From contig NC_030851.1 in NCBI RefSeq assembly GCF_000208745.1, positions 15,224,220 to 15,288,219 of the forward strand: a stretch of DNA of 64,000 nt, read 5' to 3'. Shown piece by piece: positions 36,000 through 47,479 of the stretch. The notes beneath the pieces are model-generated. The model saw only the letters and a list, made by a program, of their open reading frames with translations. It did no database searches and was not told the DNA's origin. This DNA comes from Theobroma cacao (Eukaryota > Streptophyta > Magnoliopsida > Malvales > Malvaceae). The position numbers and the translations under genes are program-made. Every line of letters begins with the position of its first letter. Within the stretch, counting starts at the first letter, position 1.

Positions 36000-37130
36000 T
36001 GTCACAAACTTGGTTTCCAACCTTTCCATAATGCAAATGGTGTTTTAGGAACAACCTTGGTTAGAACTCAATTCAATATATACATTGTCGTTTTAAGAGC
36101 TTCAGTCTACAAGAATTTAAGAAGCTTGGAGTTGTTAAGCATACTCCGCACCATGTCCATCAATATTCAGTTTCTTTTTTCTGCTACACCATTCTAGTAT
36201 AAAGATCCAAGCATGGTGTATTGGGCCACTATCCCATACTCCTCAAGAAACTTCACAAATGGACCAAGTGCTTGTCCATCCTTAATATATCTATCATAAT
36301 ATTTTCCACCTCAATCTGATCTCACGATCTTAATTTGCTTCCCGCATTGTCACACTCCTTCAGCTTTAAATACCTTAAAGGCATCTAATACTTCATTCTT
36401 AATATGAAGCAAGTAAAGATACATATATCGCGAATAGTCATTTATAAAAGAAATAAAGTATTTCTGACCATACAAGTCCATATCTAAACTACAAATATCT
36501 ATATGTATGATCTCCAATATGTCCAAACTCCTCTTGGCACCTTTCTTTGTCTTGTTAGTTAGCTTTCCCTTTATGCAGTCCACACAAACATCAAAATCAA
36601 TAAAATTCAGAATACTGAGTACTCCATCATTCACCAATCTTTTAATCCTCTTTATGGATATATGTCACAATCTTTAGTGTTTCAAAATAGAAGAATTTTC
36701 ATTCATAACATATCGTTTAATACTAGCATTATTATAAACATGCACTGCATTATAAAAGGCATTGTCTTGCAAATTAATTCAAAAAATTTATAAATAAATT
36801 AAAGGAAGTATCTGAAAAGTTAAAGGAAAAACCAAATGGTACAAGTCTTGAAACTGAAATAAAATTTCTAAAGAAACTTGGAATATAAAATGTTATTACC
36901 AAATTCAAAACAAAACCAGAATCTAAAATCAATCTGCATGTTCCAATTGCTTCCACATGTGAGCGTATCTTGTTTCCTGAATAAATGCATTGCTCACTAC
37001 CCACTAGATTCCTTTAGTATCGGAAGCCTTGCAAGGTATTTGAAATATGGATTGTAGAACTAGAATCAATCCACAAGTGTTTTGACAAACATCAACCATA
37101 TTAGATTCATAACAAACAAGTGAGATTACA
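36000..37130 (-). pseudogene. Copia C1 integrase core and protease remnants
   Basis: At 36350-36637 the minus strand gives VCVDCIKGKLTNKTKKGAKR (zinc-binding end of the integrase H2C2 motif), LDILEIIHIDICSLDM (first catalytic Asp region) and FISFINDYSRYMYLYLL. Downstream VRSD.GGKYY marks the second Asp. The 36774-37080 stretch corresponds to the protease-to-integrase linker. Multiple stops. Confidence 0.82.
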
Positions 37131-37937
37131 TTACCTTTTTTCTCAAGTCAAGCCTTAAATTTAACGTAATCTTTCTTCATGTGCCTTTTCTTTTTATAGA
37201 AGAAACATTTGGATTCCTTCTTAACATTAGTTTAGATGGGTATTTTACCCTTTCCCTTTTGTTCTCCTTGCCATTTATTCTTTCCTTGTGTTGCCATATG
37301 TGCACTTTTGCCCGATTCCACAATCAGCCTACTTTCCTCTTAAACACACGTGGTCAAAAGTTCATTAATTGACCATTTTTCCTTGTGTGTGTTATAAAAG
37401 ATTTTGAAAGCTCCATATTAATATGGAAGAGAATTTAGAATGAAGTGCACAAGGAAAGATTTAGACATCTCAACCTCAAGAGACTTCAGTTGAGCCTCAA
37501 TGTCCCTCATTTGCATGATGTGCTCATGCACACCTCTAACACTAGTGAGCTCCATTAATGATAACTTTGTCATATGGTGTTAGTTAGGGCCTTATTTGAA
37601 GACTCAAATTGTTCATTAATAGCCTTTAGCAGTTCCTTCACATTACACGCTTTCCTATTGAACCATATGTACCAATAAAAATTTTTATCTTTATGAACAT
37701 CATACTAAGACGATTGGATCACTCTCATCGTTTATAAAGAGCGATTTCATCCTGAGTGCTAGTATTAGTAGGTGTAGGTGGTTCATCCTTCCAAATAACG
37801 TAATCAATATCCATCCACCCTAATTGGAGAAGAATCCTCTCCTTCCATATTTTATAGTTATCACCATTTAAATCGAGAATATCACATTTGATATCAGAAA
37901 AATTCACAAGTTGTATAACTGTATAAAAAAAAACCAA
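37131..37937 (-). pseudogene. Copia C1 gag
   Basis: The minus strand starts with SDIKCDILDLNGDNYKIWKE and LLQLGWMDIDYVIWKDEPP, the typical copia gag N-terminus. It continues through SFITHTRKNGQL and ends with a decayed zinc knuckle KCFFYKKKRHMKK, in which the second Cys has become Tyr. Stops and frameshifts are frequent between 37400 and 37700. Confidence 0.82.
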
Positions 37938-38314
37938 ACATACATGCTTATGTCATAGAAATTAAGGCAATTAAACGTATGTTATATTTTACCAATGTAA
38001 AACATGTAAATATTGCTTAAAAATATGAACCAAATAACAAATAAAAATTGCTTGTGGGCCAAGTTTTATTTAAAAGATTCATATACAAACTTCATGATGA
38101 AACTATCAAATAATATTCCTTTTCTTAATTCCTGTGGGTAAATTAAGAAAACTAATTTGTTATTTCATCCTAATTAATCACACAAATATAATAAAAAAAT
38201 CCTGTGGGATAAAATTTATCATATTTGAATATGATTAATCACAATTGATGTCATTTTTCTACATGTGATCCAAGGATACTTAATATACAATTTAGCATAA
38301 TCAAAGATGATGTG
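37938..38314 (-). mobile_element. Copia C1 5' untranslated region, left part
   Basis: No ORF. Continues beyond the inserted elements at 50454-51147. The gypsy element begins at 38315. Confidence 0.55.
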
Positions 38315-38883
38315 TGTCATGAACCAACCTTGTATAAGGCGATGACAATGTAGAATTACATAGGAGATTAAGTTTTTTGTATCTATAATGGAGTTTCAAA
38401 TATTGTAATGATATTTGGTGACAATTCTATAAATACTTGTTAAGTTTTTAGGGGAAAACCCTTTAGGAAGAGAATGTTCCCATCTCACACATTGTAATGG
38501 TTGTTGGTGAAATACTTGTAAATCCTCATAAACTCTTTATAGGAGGTGAACAGTCAACAAATTGTTGGGATGTCTCATTGGTAAAAGTATGTTTATAGTG
38601 AATCATCTAAGGCTACCTCTATGACCTGATAATGGCATCTCTAGGTGCCATTGTACTCATTTTCATATTAATAAAACATTTTTCTTTATATGGCTTTAAT
38701 GTTTGCGTATATAACATTAAGTATGCCCTATGATTTCGATGTGTGTTACCTTTAATCTAATTTGTGGGTATTGTTGATGTTTGCTCATATATAAACAAGT
38801 TATTGCCTGGCTTGCATGGAAGCGTCCACTCAAGCACTACACGAACTATCACATACTTAAGTGAATAAGCGTAGTTCGCGACA
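38315..38883 (+). repeat. 5' LTR of gypsy G1
   Basis: TGTCATGAACC...GCGACA, 569 bp, matching 46884-47463 with visible but moderate divergence. The decayed primer site TTGATATCAGAATA starts at 38885. Confidence 0.88.
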
Positions 38884-39049
38884 GTTGATATCAGAATATG
38901 ACCGAGATGTGCTAAGTGAAAGAATAGACATGGTGACCATGTGAAATACACTAAAGGACGATCAGAAAATTGATGAGTTTGAGGTTGCAGTGGCTGCAAT
39001 AAAAGCTCATACAGTCCCATGTGAAGGGATAGACGAAATTGAGACAATC

Positions 39050-39960
39050 TAGAAGGAATTATCTGAAATGATAGTTACTTTGAGTGATGAAACCAGGGAC
39101 GCGTTAAGCACTCTCCAAGGTGAGTTTGGAGAATTAAAAGCTCCAATAAACCTCTTGATTATTGCTACAAGTAATAATAGTACAAAACAAAGAGATCGAA
39201 GGAAAAGGGCTAAAGTGATATGAAGGGGTTAGAGATTCAAAAAAGCTAGAGAACTTCCTTTTTGATATTGAGCAGTTGTTTTGGGCTGTGCGTACTGAGT
39301 CAGAGGAAGATAGAGTGACGATAGCCGTAATGTATCTTGCATGAGATGCCAAATTATGGTGGCGTTCCAAATTCATTAATGGTGAATGCCACATAAAAAG
39401 ATGGGCAAACCTAAAGCGAGAATCGAAAAACTAGTTTTTCCATGACAATGTAGAGTACATAGCTCGGTGAAAGTTACGAGAGCTTACATAAACCGAGTCA
39501 GTATGAGAATTTGTACAGAACTTCTCTACCTTAATGTTAGATATTGAGGGCATAATCAAGAATGATAAGTTGTTCTATTTTCTCGAGGGTCTAAAGTGAT
39601 GGGTGAAGACAGAGTTATAACTGTAAAAGGTACAAGAAGTGGCTTCAACAATGATAGTCGTTGAACATCTTACTGATTATACTGATAACTCTCATAAACA
39701 GAAGGACCCTCCATTTAGAACTAGTAGCTCTAGCTCCAATAGTGGGGCAAAATTTCCAATAGTTAGCAGACCCTCAAGTGAGGGAAGAGAAAGGAGACCA
39801 CCTATTCGGGACACACCACAACCAAGAGCAACTAAGTAGTAAGGCTTCAAACCTCAAGCCCCAATATCTTGTTGTCTCTACAATAGACCTCATCAAGTAG
39901 CTGAATGCCCACATCAAGTAGCTCTTAACACGATATGTACAACTAATGTAGTAGCACCTC
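39050..39960 (+). pseudogene. Gypsy G1 gag
   Basis: Reading across frame breaks gives the retrotransposon gag core near 39230-39690, with SEEDRVTIA.MYLA, LWWRSKFINGEC and YTDNSHKQKDPPFRTSSSSS at its end. A zinc knuckle near 39868-39915 reads CLYNRPHQVAEC, where the second Cys is replaced by Tyr. At least six stops or frameshifts. Structural nucleocapsid protein in life, non-functional here. Confidence 0.82.
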
Positions 39961-40074
39961 GAGACCAAAACTCAATTGAGGAATTTTAAGAGGAGCCGAC
40001 ACGTATGGGTTCTATTCTATTCCTTAGTGCATTGCAAGCATAATTAGAAAAGATTAAGAAAGATCTTCAATGAG

Positions 40075-40400
40075 GTCTCATGTATGTGGATGTGTTTGTT
40101 AATGATAAAAAGATCAAAGCCATGCTATACACAAAGGCTTCTAATACCTTCATCATCTCGAGAAAGGTAAAGAGATGTGGTCTTAACGTCAACTCACCAA
40201 TTTTAGCTATTATGGGGAACTCCAAAGATGTAAAGGTTAAGATTGGTTCTTGATAAGGGAAAGTGAACATGACTATAGCCACCATAGAGTACTTTGATGT
40301 TGTCTTGAGCTTGGATTTTATGACAAAAGCATAAGGCATCCCATTTCCTGTTGCGAGTTATCTAATGTTTTTAGGGAACAACCATGTGTGGTATCGACTA
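40075..40400 (+). pseudogene. Gypsy G1 aspartic protease
   Basis: The translation has FVNDKKIKAMLYTKASNTFI followed by LAIMGNSKDVKVKIG, the usual layout of a gypsy protease. The catalytic D-T/S-G-A motif is replaced by Y-T-K-A, so the active Asp is gone. Confidence 0.75.
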
Positions 40401-40415
40401 TAATTCTATCCAAGA

Positions 40416-41290
40416 GTGGGAAGAGGATTATATCAACTATCCAGTTCAAGAAAGAAGAACCCTCATAGATGGTCATGCTCATCTACAAAGGCGGAGATAG
40501 TACAATTCCAATATCTGAGGGAGTGAAGCTAGTTTTGGAAGAATTTCAGGATATGATGCCAGAACAACTACCTAAGGCTTTACCACCTAGACAAGCTATT
40601 GATCATGAGATAGAATTACTCCCAAATGTTAAGCCACCTGCAAAAAGGCCATACAGGATGGCTCCTCTAAGAGTGGGAAGAGGATTATATTAGCTATCTA
40701 ATTCAAGAAAAGAGAACCCTCTTATATGGTCATGCCTATTTGTATAATGTTCTCAAGAAACAACCATGTGTGGTACCTACTACAATTCTACCTAATAGTA
40801 GGAAGAGGATTATATCAATTATCTAGTTCAAGAGAGGAAAACCTTTCTATGTGGTCATGCCCATTTATAAAGGTGGAGATAGTACAAATCCAATATCTGA
40901 GGGAGTGAAGCTAATTTTAGAAAATTTTCAAGATATGATGCTAGAACAACTATATAAGGTTCTACCACCTTGACAAGCTGTTGATCATGAGATAGAATTA
41001 CTCCCAAGCATTAAGCCACTTGCAATAAGGCCATACAGGATGGCTCTTCTAAGAGTGGGAAGAGGATTATATTAACTATCTAGTTCAAGAAAGCATAACC
41101 CTCCTATGTGGTCATGGCCATCTACAAATATGAAAATATTACAAATCTAATATTCGAGGGAGTGAAGCTAGTTTTGGAAGAATTTCAGGATATGATGCTA
41201 GAACAACTACTTAAGGTTCTACCACCTTAACAAGCTATTGATCATGAGATAGAATTACTCTCAAGCGTTAAGCCACCTGTAAAAATGCCA
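40416..41290 (+). repeat. Tandem repeat of about 256 bp between protease and RT of G1
   Basis: Anchors GTGGGAAGAGGATTATAT (or close variants) recur at about 40416, 40672, 40798 and 41054. GAATTTCAGGATATGATG recurs at about 40538, 40920 and 41180, and CAAGC(T)(A/G)TTGATCATGAGATAGA at about 40592, 40975 and 41231. This gives three full units of about 256 bp with an extra partial unit of about 126 bp after the first. Each unit encodes the leader of the RT (EFQDMMPEQLPK...IDHEIELLP). The unit length is not a multiple of three, so the amplification breaks the frame. Confidence 0.85.
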
Positions 41291-42560
41291 TACAAAATGG
41301 CTCCCTCAAAGTTAGCAAAGCTAAAGAAGCAATTAGATGAACTGATTCAAACCAGATTCATTCGACTATCAGAGGCATCATTTGGGTCCTCAGTGCTTTT
41401 TCAAAAAAAGCAAGATGGGAGTTTATGGTTATGCGTGGATTGTCGAGCTCTGAACAAAGCCACAATCAAGAATAAATATCCAATTCCCCTTATAGCAAAT
41501 CTCTTTGATTAGCTAAGTCATGGAAAGTATGTCTCCAAATTAGATTTGAGATTGGGCTACCATCAAGTAAAAGCTGCCGAGGGAGATGAACCGAAAACCA
41601 CCTGTATGACGCGGTATGGTGCATTTGAATTTCTTGTTATGCCTTTTAACTAACCAATGCTTCTGCCACTTTTGCACATTAATGAATCAAGTTTTCCATG
41701 ATTATTTCGACAAGTTCATGGTAATTTACTTGGATGCTATCATGGTGTACAATTCAACCTTAGATGAGCATCAAAGGCATTTATGGCAAATCTTCCAAAG
41801 GTTATGCTTCTATAACAAGTTGTAAGTGAAAAAAGAGAAATGTGCATTCACGCAAACCCAGATTCAATTCCTTGGCCACCTAATCGAATAAGGGTACATA
41901 CAGATGGATATGCAGAAAGTGAAGGCTATTAAAGAGTGGGTCACCTTTAAGAATACAATTGAGCTTCGTTCGTTCTTATGACTAGCCAATTATTATTGGA
42001 GATTCGTGGAGGGATATTGAAAAAAGATGGTATTACTCACATAATTGTTAAAGAAGGAATATAAATGGAGTTGGACACAGTAGTGCAAAGAAGCCTTCGA
42101 AGGCTTGAAAGACACAATGATGACGGATCCTATTTTAGAACTCCCTAATATCGAAAAACCCTTTGAGGTATAGATGAATGCATCAGACTTTGCCTTTGGA
42201 AGAGTGTTGTTATAAGAAGGACACCCCAAATGTTTTTGAAAGTCATAAATTAAACGAAGCTAAGAGGAGATACATGGCACAGGAAAAAAAACTACTGGTA
42301 GTGATTCACTGTTTACAGGCTTGGTGACATTACTTGCTAAGATTGCAATTCGTAGTTAAGACTGACAACATTGTTGTAAGTCACTTCCTCACACAACCAA
42401 AACTTACAAGCAAGTAAGAGAGATGGCATGAGTTCCTGGCCAAATTTAATTTCTCTTTCGAGCACGAAGTTAGAAAGGCAAACCGTGTGGTAGATGCCTT
42501 CAATAGGAAGCCTGAGTTCACAATTCTTAGGGTGATCATGCTAATGATAACCAGCAAAGT
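41285..42560 (+). pseudogene. Gypsy G1 reverse transcriptase and RNase H
   Basis: RT motifs in order: [63 protein letters not shown] and VIYLDAIMVY, the last replacing the catalytic YLDD by YLDA. Connection and RNase H follow (FLGHLIE, then ELPNIEKPFEV.MNASDFAFG, where the first catalytic Asp region reads MNAS, then VVKTDN and FSFEHEVRKANRVVDAFNRK). Stops at 41512, 41650 and several later points. Family is certain, activity excluded. Confidence 0.9.
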
Positions 42561-42599
42561 GACCACAGATATCCACAATCATATTGAAGTAAACTTGGA

Positions 42600-42979
42600 T
42601 TGACTTCCCCAAGCAATCGTCGTTATGAAGTTGGTAGAGAGTGGGAAGTCCAAATACTTTTGGGTGGAAAATGGACTTCTATTAACAAAGGACCACGAAT
42701 CTTTGTCCCAAGAATAGGGGACTTGAGGCACAAGTTGATGTAGGAATGCCATAATACTCCATGGGCTAGGCATCTAAGTTAGCAACAAACTGTTGCATTA
42801 TTGAAACAAGGGTATCATTGGCCTTATATGCGACAGAATGTGATGGAATATACCAAGACATGTCTTTTTTGCCAACAAGTCAAAGTGGAGAGATAGAAGC
42901 CGACAAGAATGGTTGAACCGCTACCAGTATAGAGCAAGCCATTGAAAGTATCTCTCTTGACTTCATAGTAGGGCTTCCT
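42600..42979 (+). pseudogene. Gypsy G1 integrase, N-terminal part
   Basis: The zinc-binding HHCC region is seen as CHNTPWARHL and GYHWPYMRQNVMEYTKTCLF, ending FCQQVKVER. DFIVGLPKVK then leads into the catalytic core before the insertion. Confidence 0.8.
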
Positions 42980-43907
42980 AAAGTAAAATATATTAAAGGG
43001 GATTCGAATCATGCTAAGGTGATCATACACAATAGAATATTATTAAAATTTCAATCCCTTAAGCCATGGATCACTTTAATTAAAATTAATCTAGAAAAAC
43101 CACAAAAGAAATATTTCGACATACGTAAAAGTTTGATGTCTACTTTAGTTGGTGGAGTCCTCGTCTTTTTGTTTTTTACTTTGTACACCAACTAAGGTTG
43201 ATCAAACCATGGTAGTACAATTGTCCTTTCTCTAATGGCGATCCACATAGTGATTTGTCAAAATCTCTTCACTAAGAGTGTGTGAATCCTTAAGCCAATG
43301 TTTGTGCTAGCAAACTCTCAACTTTGAGCTCTCTTGTGTTTCTCTTTTTTTGGTTGTGATCCTAACTCAACACATAAGAAAATAAAATAGAGCTCTTCTA
43401 TACGTTCAAGAGGCAGGTAAAGGATTCTTTTATAGAGTGAATTAATCTATTTCATATCCAACAAGAATTAGAAAATGTCTTGGGCTAATTAGGCTTTTGT
43501 TTAATACCCCATCAAATCATATTTGATTTAAACCAATATTTAATTGGATTAAGCCTCTATAAAATGAATTAAATCGCATCCAATTGAACTCAAATTAATT
43601 TTGACAATTCACCTTATCTGCGTGACACATTAAGTGCCTAACATGTTGACAATAAATATAAATTAATTCAATTAAGAATTTATATATATATATATATTTA
43701 TAGATCATAAGTGGCATCAAGCAATACATCATGATCACCTAAATGTTAAGATACTCAATATAGTTTGACTAACCTTTTAGTGTACAGTATCTCAATGTAA
43801 TTTGATCTTTTCATCATTGATGACTCCATTAGTTTTTTATGATAATAAAACATTCTCATTCATTTATGTCTAACTATGCTACTTGAGTGTATAGGATGAA
43901 AAATGCA

Positions 43908-45006
43908 TGCCAACAATAAAATAATCACTAAAAAGAAAACATCAAATCCCATAAGAATGAAGAGCTACATTTGAGCCACAAAACAGAAGGCACTTAGTCA
44001 GATAATCAAAGGAGTAAGTCAACTAAACTCAAAAGTGAAGATGGCCAGTTCAGAAACAGAACCAACTTAATCTAAGAGATATTGTTAGTCAACTAAGTGC
44101 TTACTGCCAGAAGCGAAGTTCAGAAATAAAATCGACTTAATCGACTAAGAGGAATCGTTAGTCGACTAAAAGCTTACTGCTTGAAACTGAGATCAGAAGA
44201 CAGAACCAACTTAATCGACTAAGAAGTATGTTAATAGACTAAGAGCTCTCTATCTGAAAATTTGAATTTAAAGCTAGAAGATAGATTAACGGCTAGAACG
44301 AACTCCAAATTGTTTCAACGGTCAGAATCTGTCAAACACCCATCAGAGTTGTTTCTTCAAGTATAAAAACCCTTCCCAACGGCTAAGAACAAGATTTGGT
44401 GCTTCCAAGATTAAAAAGAGCTCAAATATAGCAAAAATCCTCTGCATACTTTCTGCACTTCACTGCTATCCTTGTAACAAATTTAAGCACTTCACTTTGT
44501 ACCATTCAGATCAAGTTAGTGATCATAGGTACACTTTTATTTCTCTTCTCTTTATATACTTAGAGTGAGCGAGTCACTCTAAGGGGTTAATTCAAGCTTG
44601 GGTTGCTTGATTGGTTGTATAGGTTCTAACTTATCCTAGTAAAAGTTAGTCTGGGTTTTGGTTAATCTCGGGAAAAACCATTGTTAAGGTTGTGGCTGAG
44701 CCTACGAAAAGCCATTGTAAAAGCTTGGTGGGAGCTTGGGAATTCCACCTAGTGATTTGATTTGAAAAATCCTTGGTTGATCAATCAAGGTAGTGGATTT
44801 AGGTATTTGATCAAACCACTATAAATTGTTGAGTATTGTCTACTCTATTTTTAATTTTCTTTTTCATTCCTTCTTAAACCATTCCCTCGTCTTGCATCGA
44901 ATCAGCCATTATTGATCTTAAACTTGCCCTCAATTTAGAGTCAATTTTAGTAAGAGCCAAAAAGTGCTATTCACCCCCCCTCTAGCACATTTTCTTGGAA
45001 CCAACA
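43908..45006 (+). repeat. Copia-type (SIRE/Opie-like) solo LTR
   Basis: The 3' end reads GTGCTATTCACCCCCCCTCT...GGAACCAACA, a hallmark of SIRE/Tork-class copia LTRs. GGTAGTGGATTTAGGTATTTGATCAAACCACTAT upstream is also typical (shown here in parts only). The start TGCCAACA at 43908 is a guess. CCAACAAT occurs at both ends (43910-43917 and 45001-45008). A degenerate GTCGACTAA/TCGACTAAG array lies at 44030-44260. Confidence 0.6.
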
Positions 45007-45422
45007 ATCATATATCCCAAATAGATAGAAAGCTTGGCTCAGTGTTTACCATTTAACTTATCCATATTAGTCCTGCAGCTTTCATATTGACATGTCAAGA
45101 TTGCCTTGGCCAAGGACTTTTAGTCAATATAAGCCAAGAGCAAATAAGATATGTCCCTTTCAAATCACTTAGGGTGATGAATCCACTATAGACTACTCAT
45201 TCATTTTCGCATGCTTCATACTACACCCAAAAGCAACTTGTTTAGGCATCTGGTCATTTTCAGACCCATAAAGGTGAAATCAAAGTATGATAATTCAAAT
45301 GCAAGATGACTTAGTAACACAAGTCTAAGGATTACTTACACTACTGACACATGAGAGTATTTTCATAGACACTTGAGTGAAATATCAAATGAAACTTTCA
45401 TAGCGGGTCATGTTCAGTGAAC

Positions 45423-45686
45423 TTATTTCTTAACAAGCACCCACATACTATCCCCAACTATCTCACATACTTTAACCTTAGAGATCAGGTGTTTACTTCC
45501 AAAGTAAGGTGGCTTAGCATTTACTAGCCTTTGAGCATCATTAATGTCCTTATTCTTGACAATACAATGACCAGGAACATATTTAGGAACAAGACTTTGA
45601 TGCAAAAGAATCTCATAATTATAACCTTTATAATTTCTTTGCAAGGTCATTATGTTCCAAAGACTTTGTTTACATAAGTCTCTCAT
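45423..45686 (-). CDS. Unrecognised ORF in the nested insertion (87 aa)
   Basis: The minus-strand ORF begins MRDLCKQSLWNIMTLQRN and ends GDSMWVLVKK. Composition is protein-like (balanced, with Cys, Trp and Tyr), but I recognise no family. It lies inside repetitive sequence and is more likely part of a retroelement than a host gene. It may be a chance frame. Confidence 0.25.
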   Translation of the reverse strand: MRDLCKQSLWNIMTLQRNYKGYNYEILLHQSLVPKYVPGHCIVKNKDINDAQRLVNAKPPYFGSKHLISKVKVCEIVGDSMWVLVKK

Positions 45687-45828
45687 AACTCTTTATAAAT
45701 AAACTCAGGGATAAAAAAAATACCTCATACATTATATAAAATATCCAAAATGTATTTAACATGAAATATGACTAATTAATGTTGTGTTTTACAAGCACGA
45801 AACTAATTGGCTTGCAAAGCTAACATTA

Positions 45829-46400
45829 ACAGATATGACAACAATCTTTGTGGTAGTGGATCGTTTTTCAAAGTATGCTATGTTTATCCCCATACAGAAG
45901 TTTGGCTCTGGAGAAGAAATAGCTCGCATGATCTTCAAACATGTGGTGAAGTACTAAGGCGTACCTAAGAACATTATCAGTGACAGAGATCCCCGCTTTA
46001 CTAGTTTCTTTTGGAAATAGCTTTTTAAGTTATTGGGGTCCGAACTTAACATCTCTTCTAGTTATCATCCACAAACAGATGGTCAAATAGAACATTTCAA
46101 TGGACTGTTAGAGGAATATCTATGACTCTTCATGCAAGCAAGCCAAAAGAATTGGCCTAATCTATTAGATGTGGCTCAATTATGTTTCAATTTACAAAAG
46201 AGTGCTACCATGAACAAAACCCCTTTCGAGGTTGTCACGGGGCAACACTTAGACTTCCCCACACCTCGATGGAGTTTTATAGCAAGAAAAGTCCTCGAGC
46301 ATTCAACTTTGCTAAAGAGTGGAGACAGAATACAGAGATTACTCGAGCTTATCTAGAAAAGGCCTCCAACTACATGAAGAAGTGGCTACAAAAGTCATAG
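45829..46400 (+). pseudogene. Gypsy G1 integrase, catalytic core
   Basis: The translation gives TIFVVVDRFSKYAMFIPIQK (first Asp in VVVDRF), NIISDRDPRFTSFFW (second Asp) and SSYHPQTDGQIEHFN (Glu region), so the D-D-E residues are visible. Then NWPNLLDVAQLCFN and TMNKTPFEVVTGQ. Single stops (near 45957, 46018 and 46124) break it. Confidence 0.9.
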
Positions 46401-46883
46401 AAAGTAACACTTTAAGGTGGAGGACCTTATACTAGTGAAGTTGGTAACCGAACAACTTTGATTCTTAATAAAGAGGGATCGACGACTTGTGAGGAAGTAT
46501 GAAGGGCTCGTGCAGAGTACGGCCAAGATGGGGAAGACCCCTTATAAGATTGATCCACCTAAGTGGATGAAGGTGCATCTAGTGTTTCACGTCAACAACT
46601 TGAAGTCATTCCATATAGATCCAGCAAATGCAAACAGAAGTCAAGCCATGAAAGCTACCATCACCACCAAGCCACCATCACAACGATGAGTAGAAGAGAT
46701 TCTTGCAGAGAGGATGACCACAATCAATCGAAGACCAACATAGGAGTATTTGGTGATAGGAAGGTTTAGGGACAAATGAAATCATTGGGAGAAAGAAGCC
46801 AATCTTCGTGCCTTCAAGTAGAAGATTGAAGAATTCCAAGCCAACCAATCAACGAGGACATCGACAAATTAAGTGGGAAAGGA
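46400..46883 (+). pseudogene. Gypsy G1 integrase C-terminus with chromodomain-like tail
   Basis: KMGKTPYKIDPPKWMKVHLV and FHVNNLKSFHID are the GPY/F-type module. VEEILAERMTTINRRPT, EYLVIGRF and NHWEKEANLRAFK then match the plant chromovirus chromodomain pattern (EEIL..R....R....YLVKW.G....TWE...L..F). Stops interrupt it. The chromodomain is what places G1 among chromoviruses. The polypurine tract at 46871-46883 ends the internal region. Confidence 0.78.
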
Positions 46884-47463
46884 TGTGATGAGCCAAGCTT
46901 GTATAGGGTGATGATAGGGTAGAATTACATCGGAGATTAAGTCTTTTGTACTCGTAAGAGAGTTGTCCCCTTTTCAAACATTGTAATGGTATTTGGTGAC
47001 AATTCTAGAAATACTTGTTAAGTCTTTAACGGGAAGACCATTTAGGAAGGGAATGTCCCAATCTCACACATTATAATGGCTGTTGGTGAAATACTTGTAA
47101 ATCCTCATAAACTCTTTATATAGGGGTGAGCAGTCGACAGATTGTTGGACTGTCTCATTAGTAAAGGTATGTTTGTAGTGAATCATCTTGGATTACCCCT
47201 ATGGCCCAGTGATGGCTTGTGTTGGTCCCTTTGTACTCGTTTTTATACTAATAAAATATTTTTCTTTATGTGGCTCTAGTGGTTACGTATATGGCGTTCG
47301 ATATGCCCTATGATTTTGATGTATATTTCCTTTAGTCTAAGTTGTGGCTATTGTAGATGTTTTTTCAAATATAAACGAGTTATTGGTTGGCTTGCGTGGA
47401 AATGTCCACTCAAACACCTCATTGACTATCGCATACTTAAGCGAAGAAGCGTAGTTTGTGACA
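46884..47463 (+). repeat. 3' LTR of gypsy G1
   Basis: TGTGATGAGCC...GTGACA, 580 bp, the diverged partner of 38315-38883. Confidence 0.88.
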
Positions 47464-47479
47464 TTGTGGCTAATCTCTA

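Larger units (their letters stand above)
42980..45828. mobile_element. Unclassified insertion in the gypsy integrase
   Basis: The integrase reading stops after LPKVK (about 42979) and resumes with DMTTIFVVVDRFSKYAMFIP (about 45829), where a contiguous gypsy integrase has no such gap. The 2.85 kb between has no pol motif. It is a composite: outer sequence 42980-43907 and 45007-45828 around a copia-like LTR (43908-45006). The outer part has one minus-strand ORF (45423-45686). TSD and exact ends could not be fixed. Confidence 0.6.
38315..47463 (+). mobile_element. Ty3/gypsy chromovirus-type retrotransposon G1
   Basis: LTRs 38315-38883 and 46884-47463 are diverged direct repeats with TG/CA ends. 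Outside them lie ATGTG (38310-38314) and TTGTG (47464-47468), a 4/5 TSD. Between them, in gypsy order on the plus strand, are gag, protease, RT, RNase H, integrase and a chromodomain-like C-terminus. A polypurine tract AAGTGGGAAAGGA (46871-46883) precedes the 3' LTR. The region after the 5' LTR (TTGATATCAGA) is a decayed Met primer site. All genes carry stops and key residues are lost. An insertion interrupts integrase at about 42980-45828. Confidence 0.92.
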
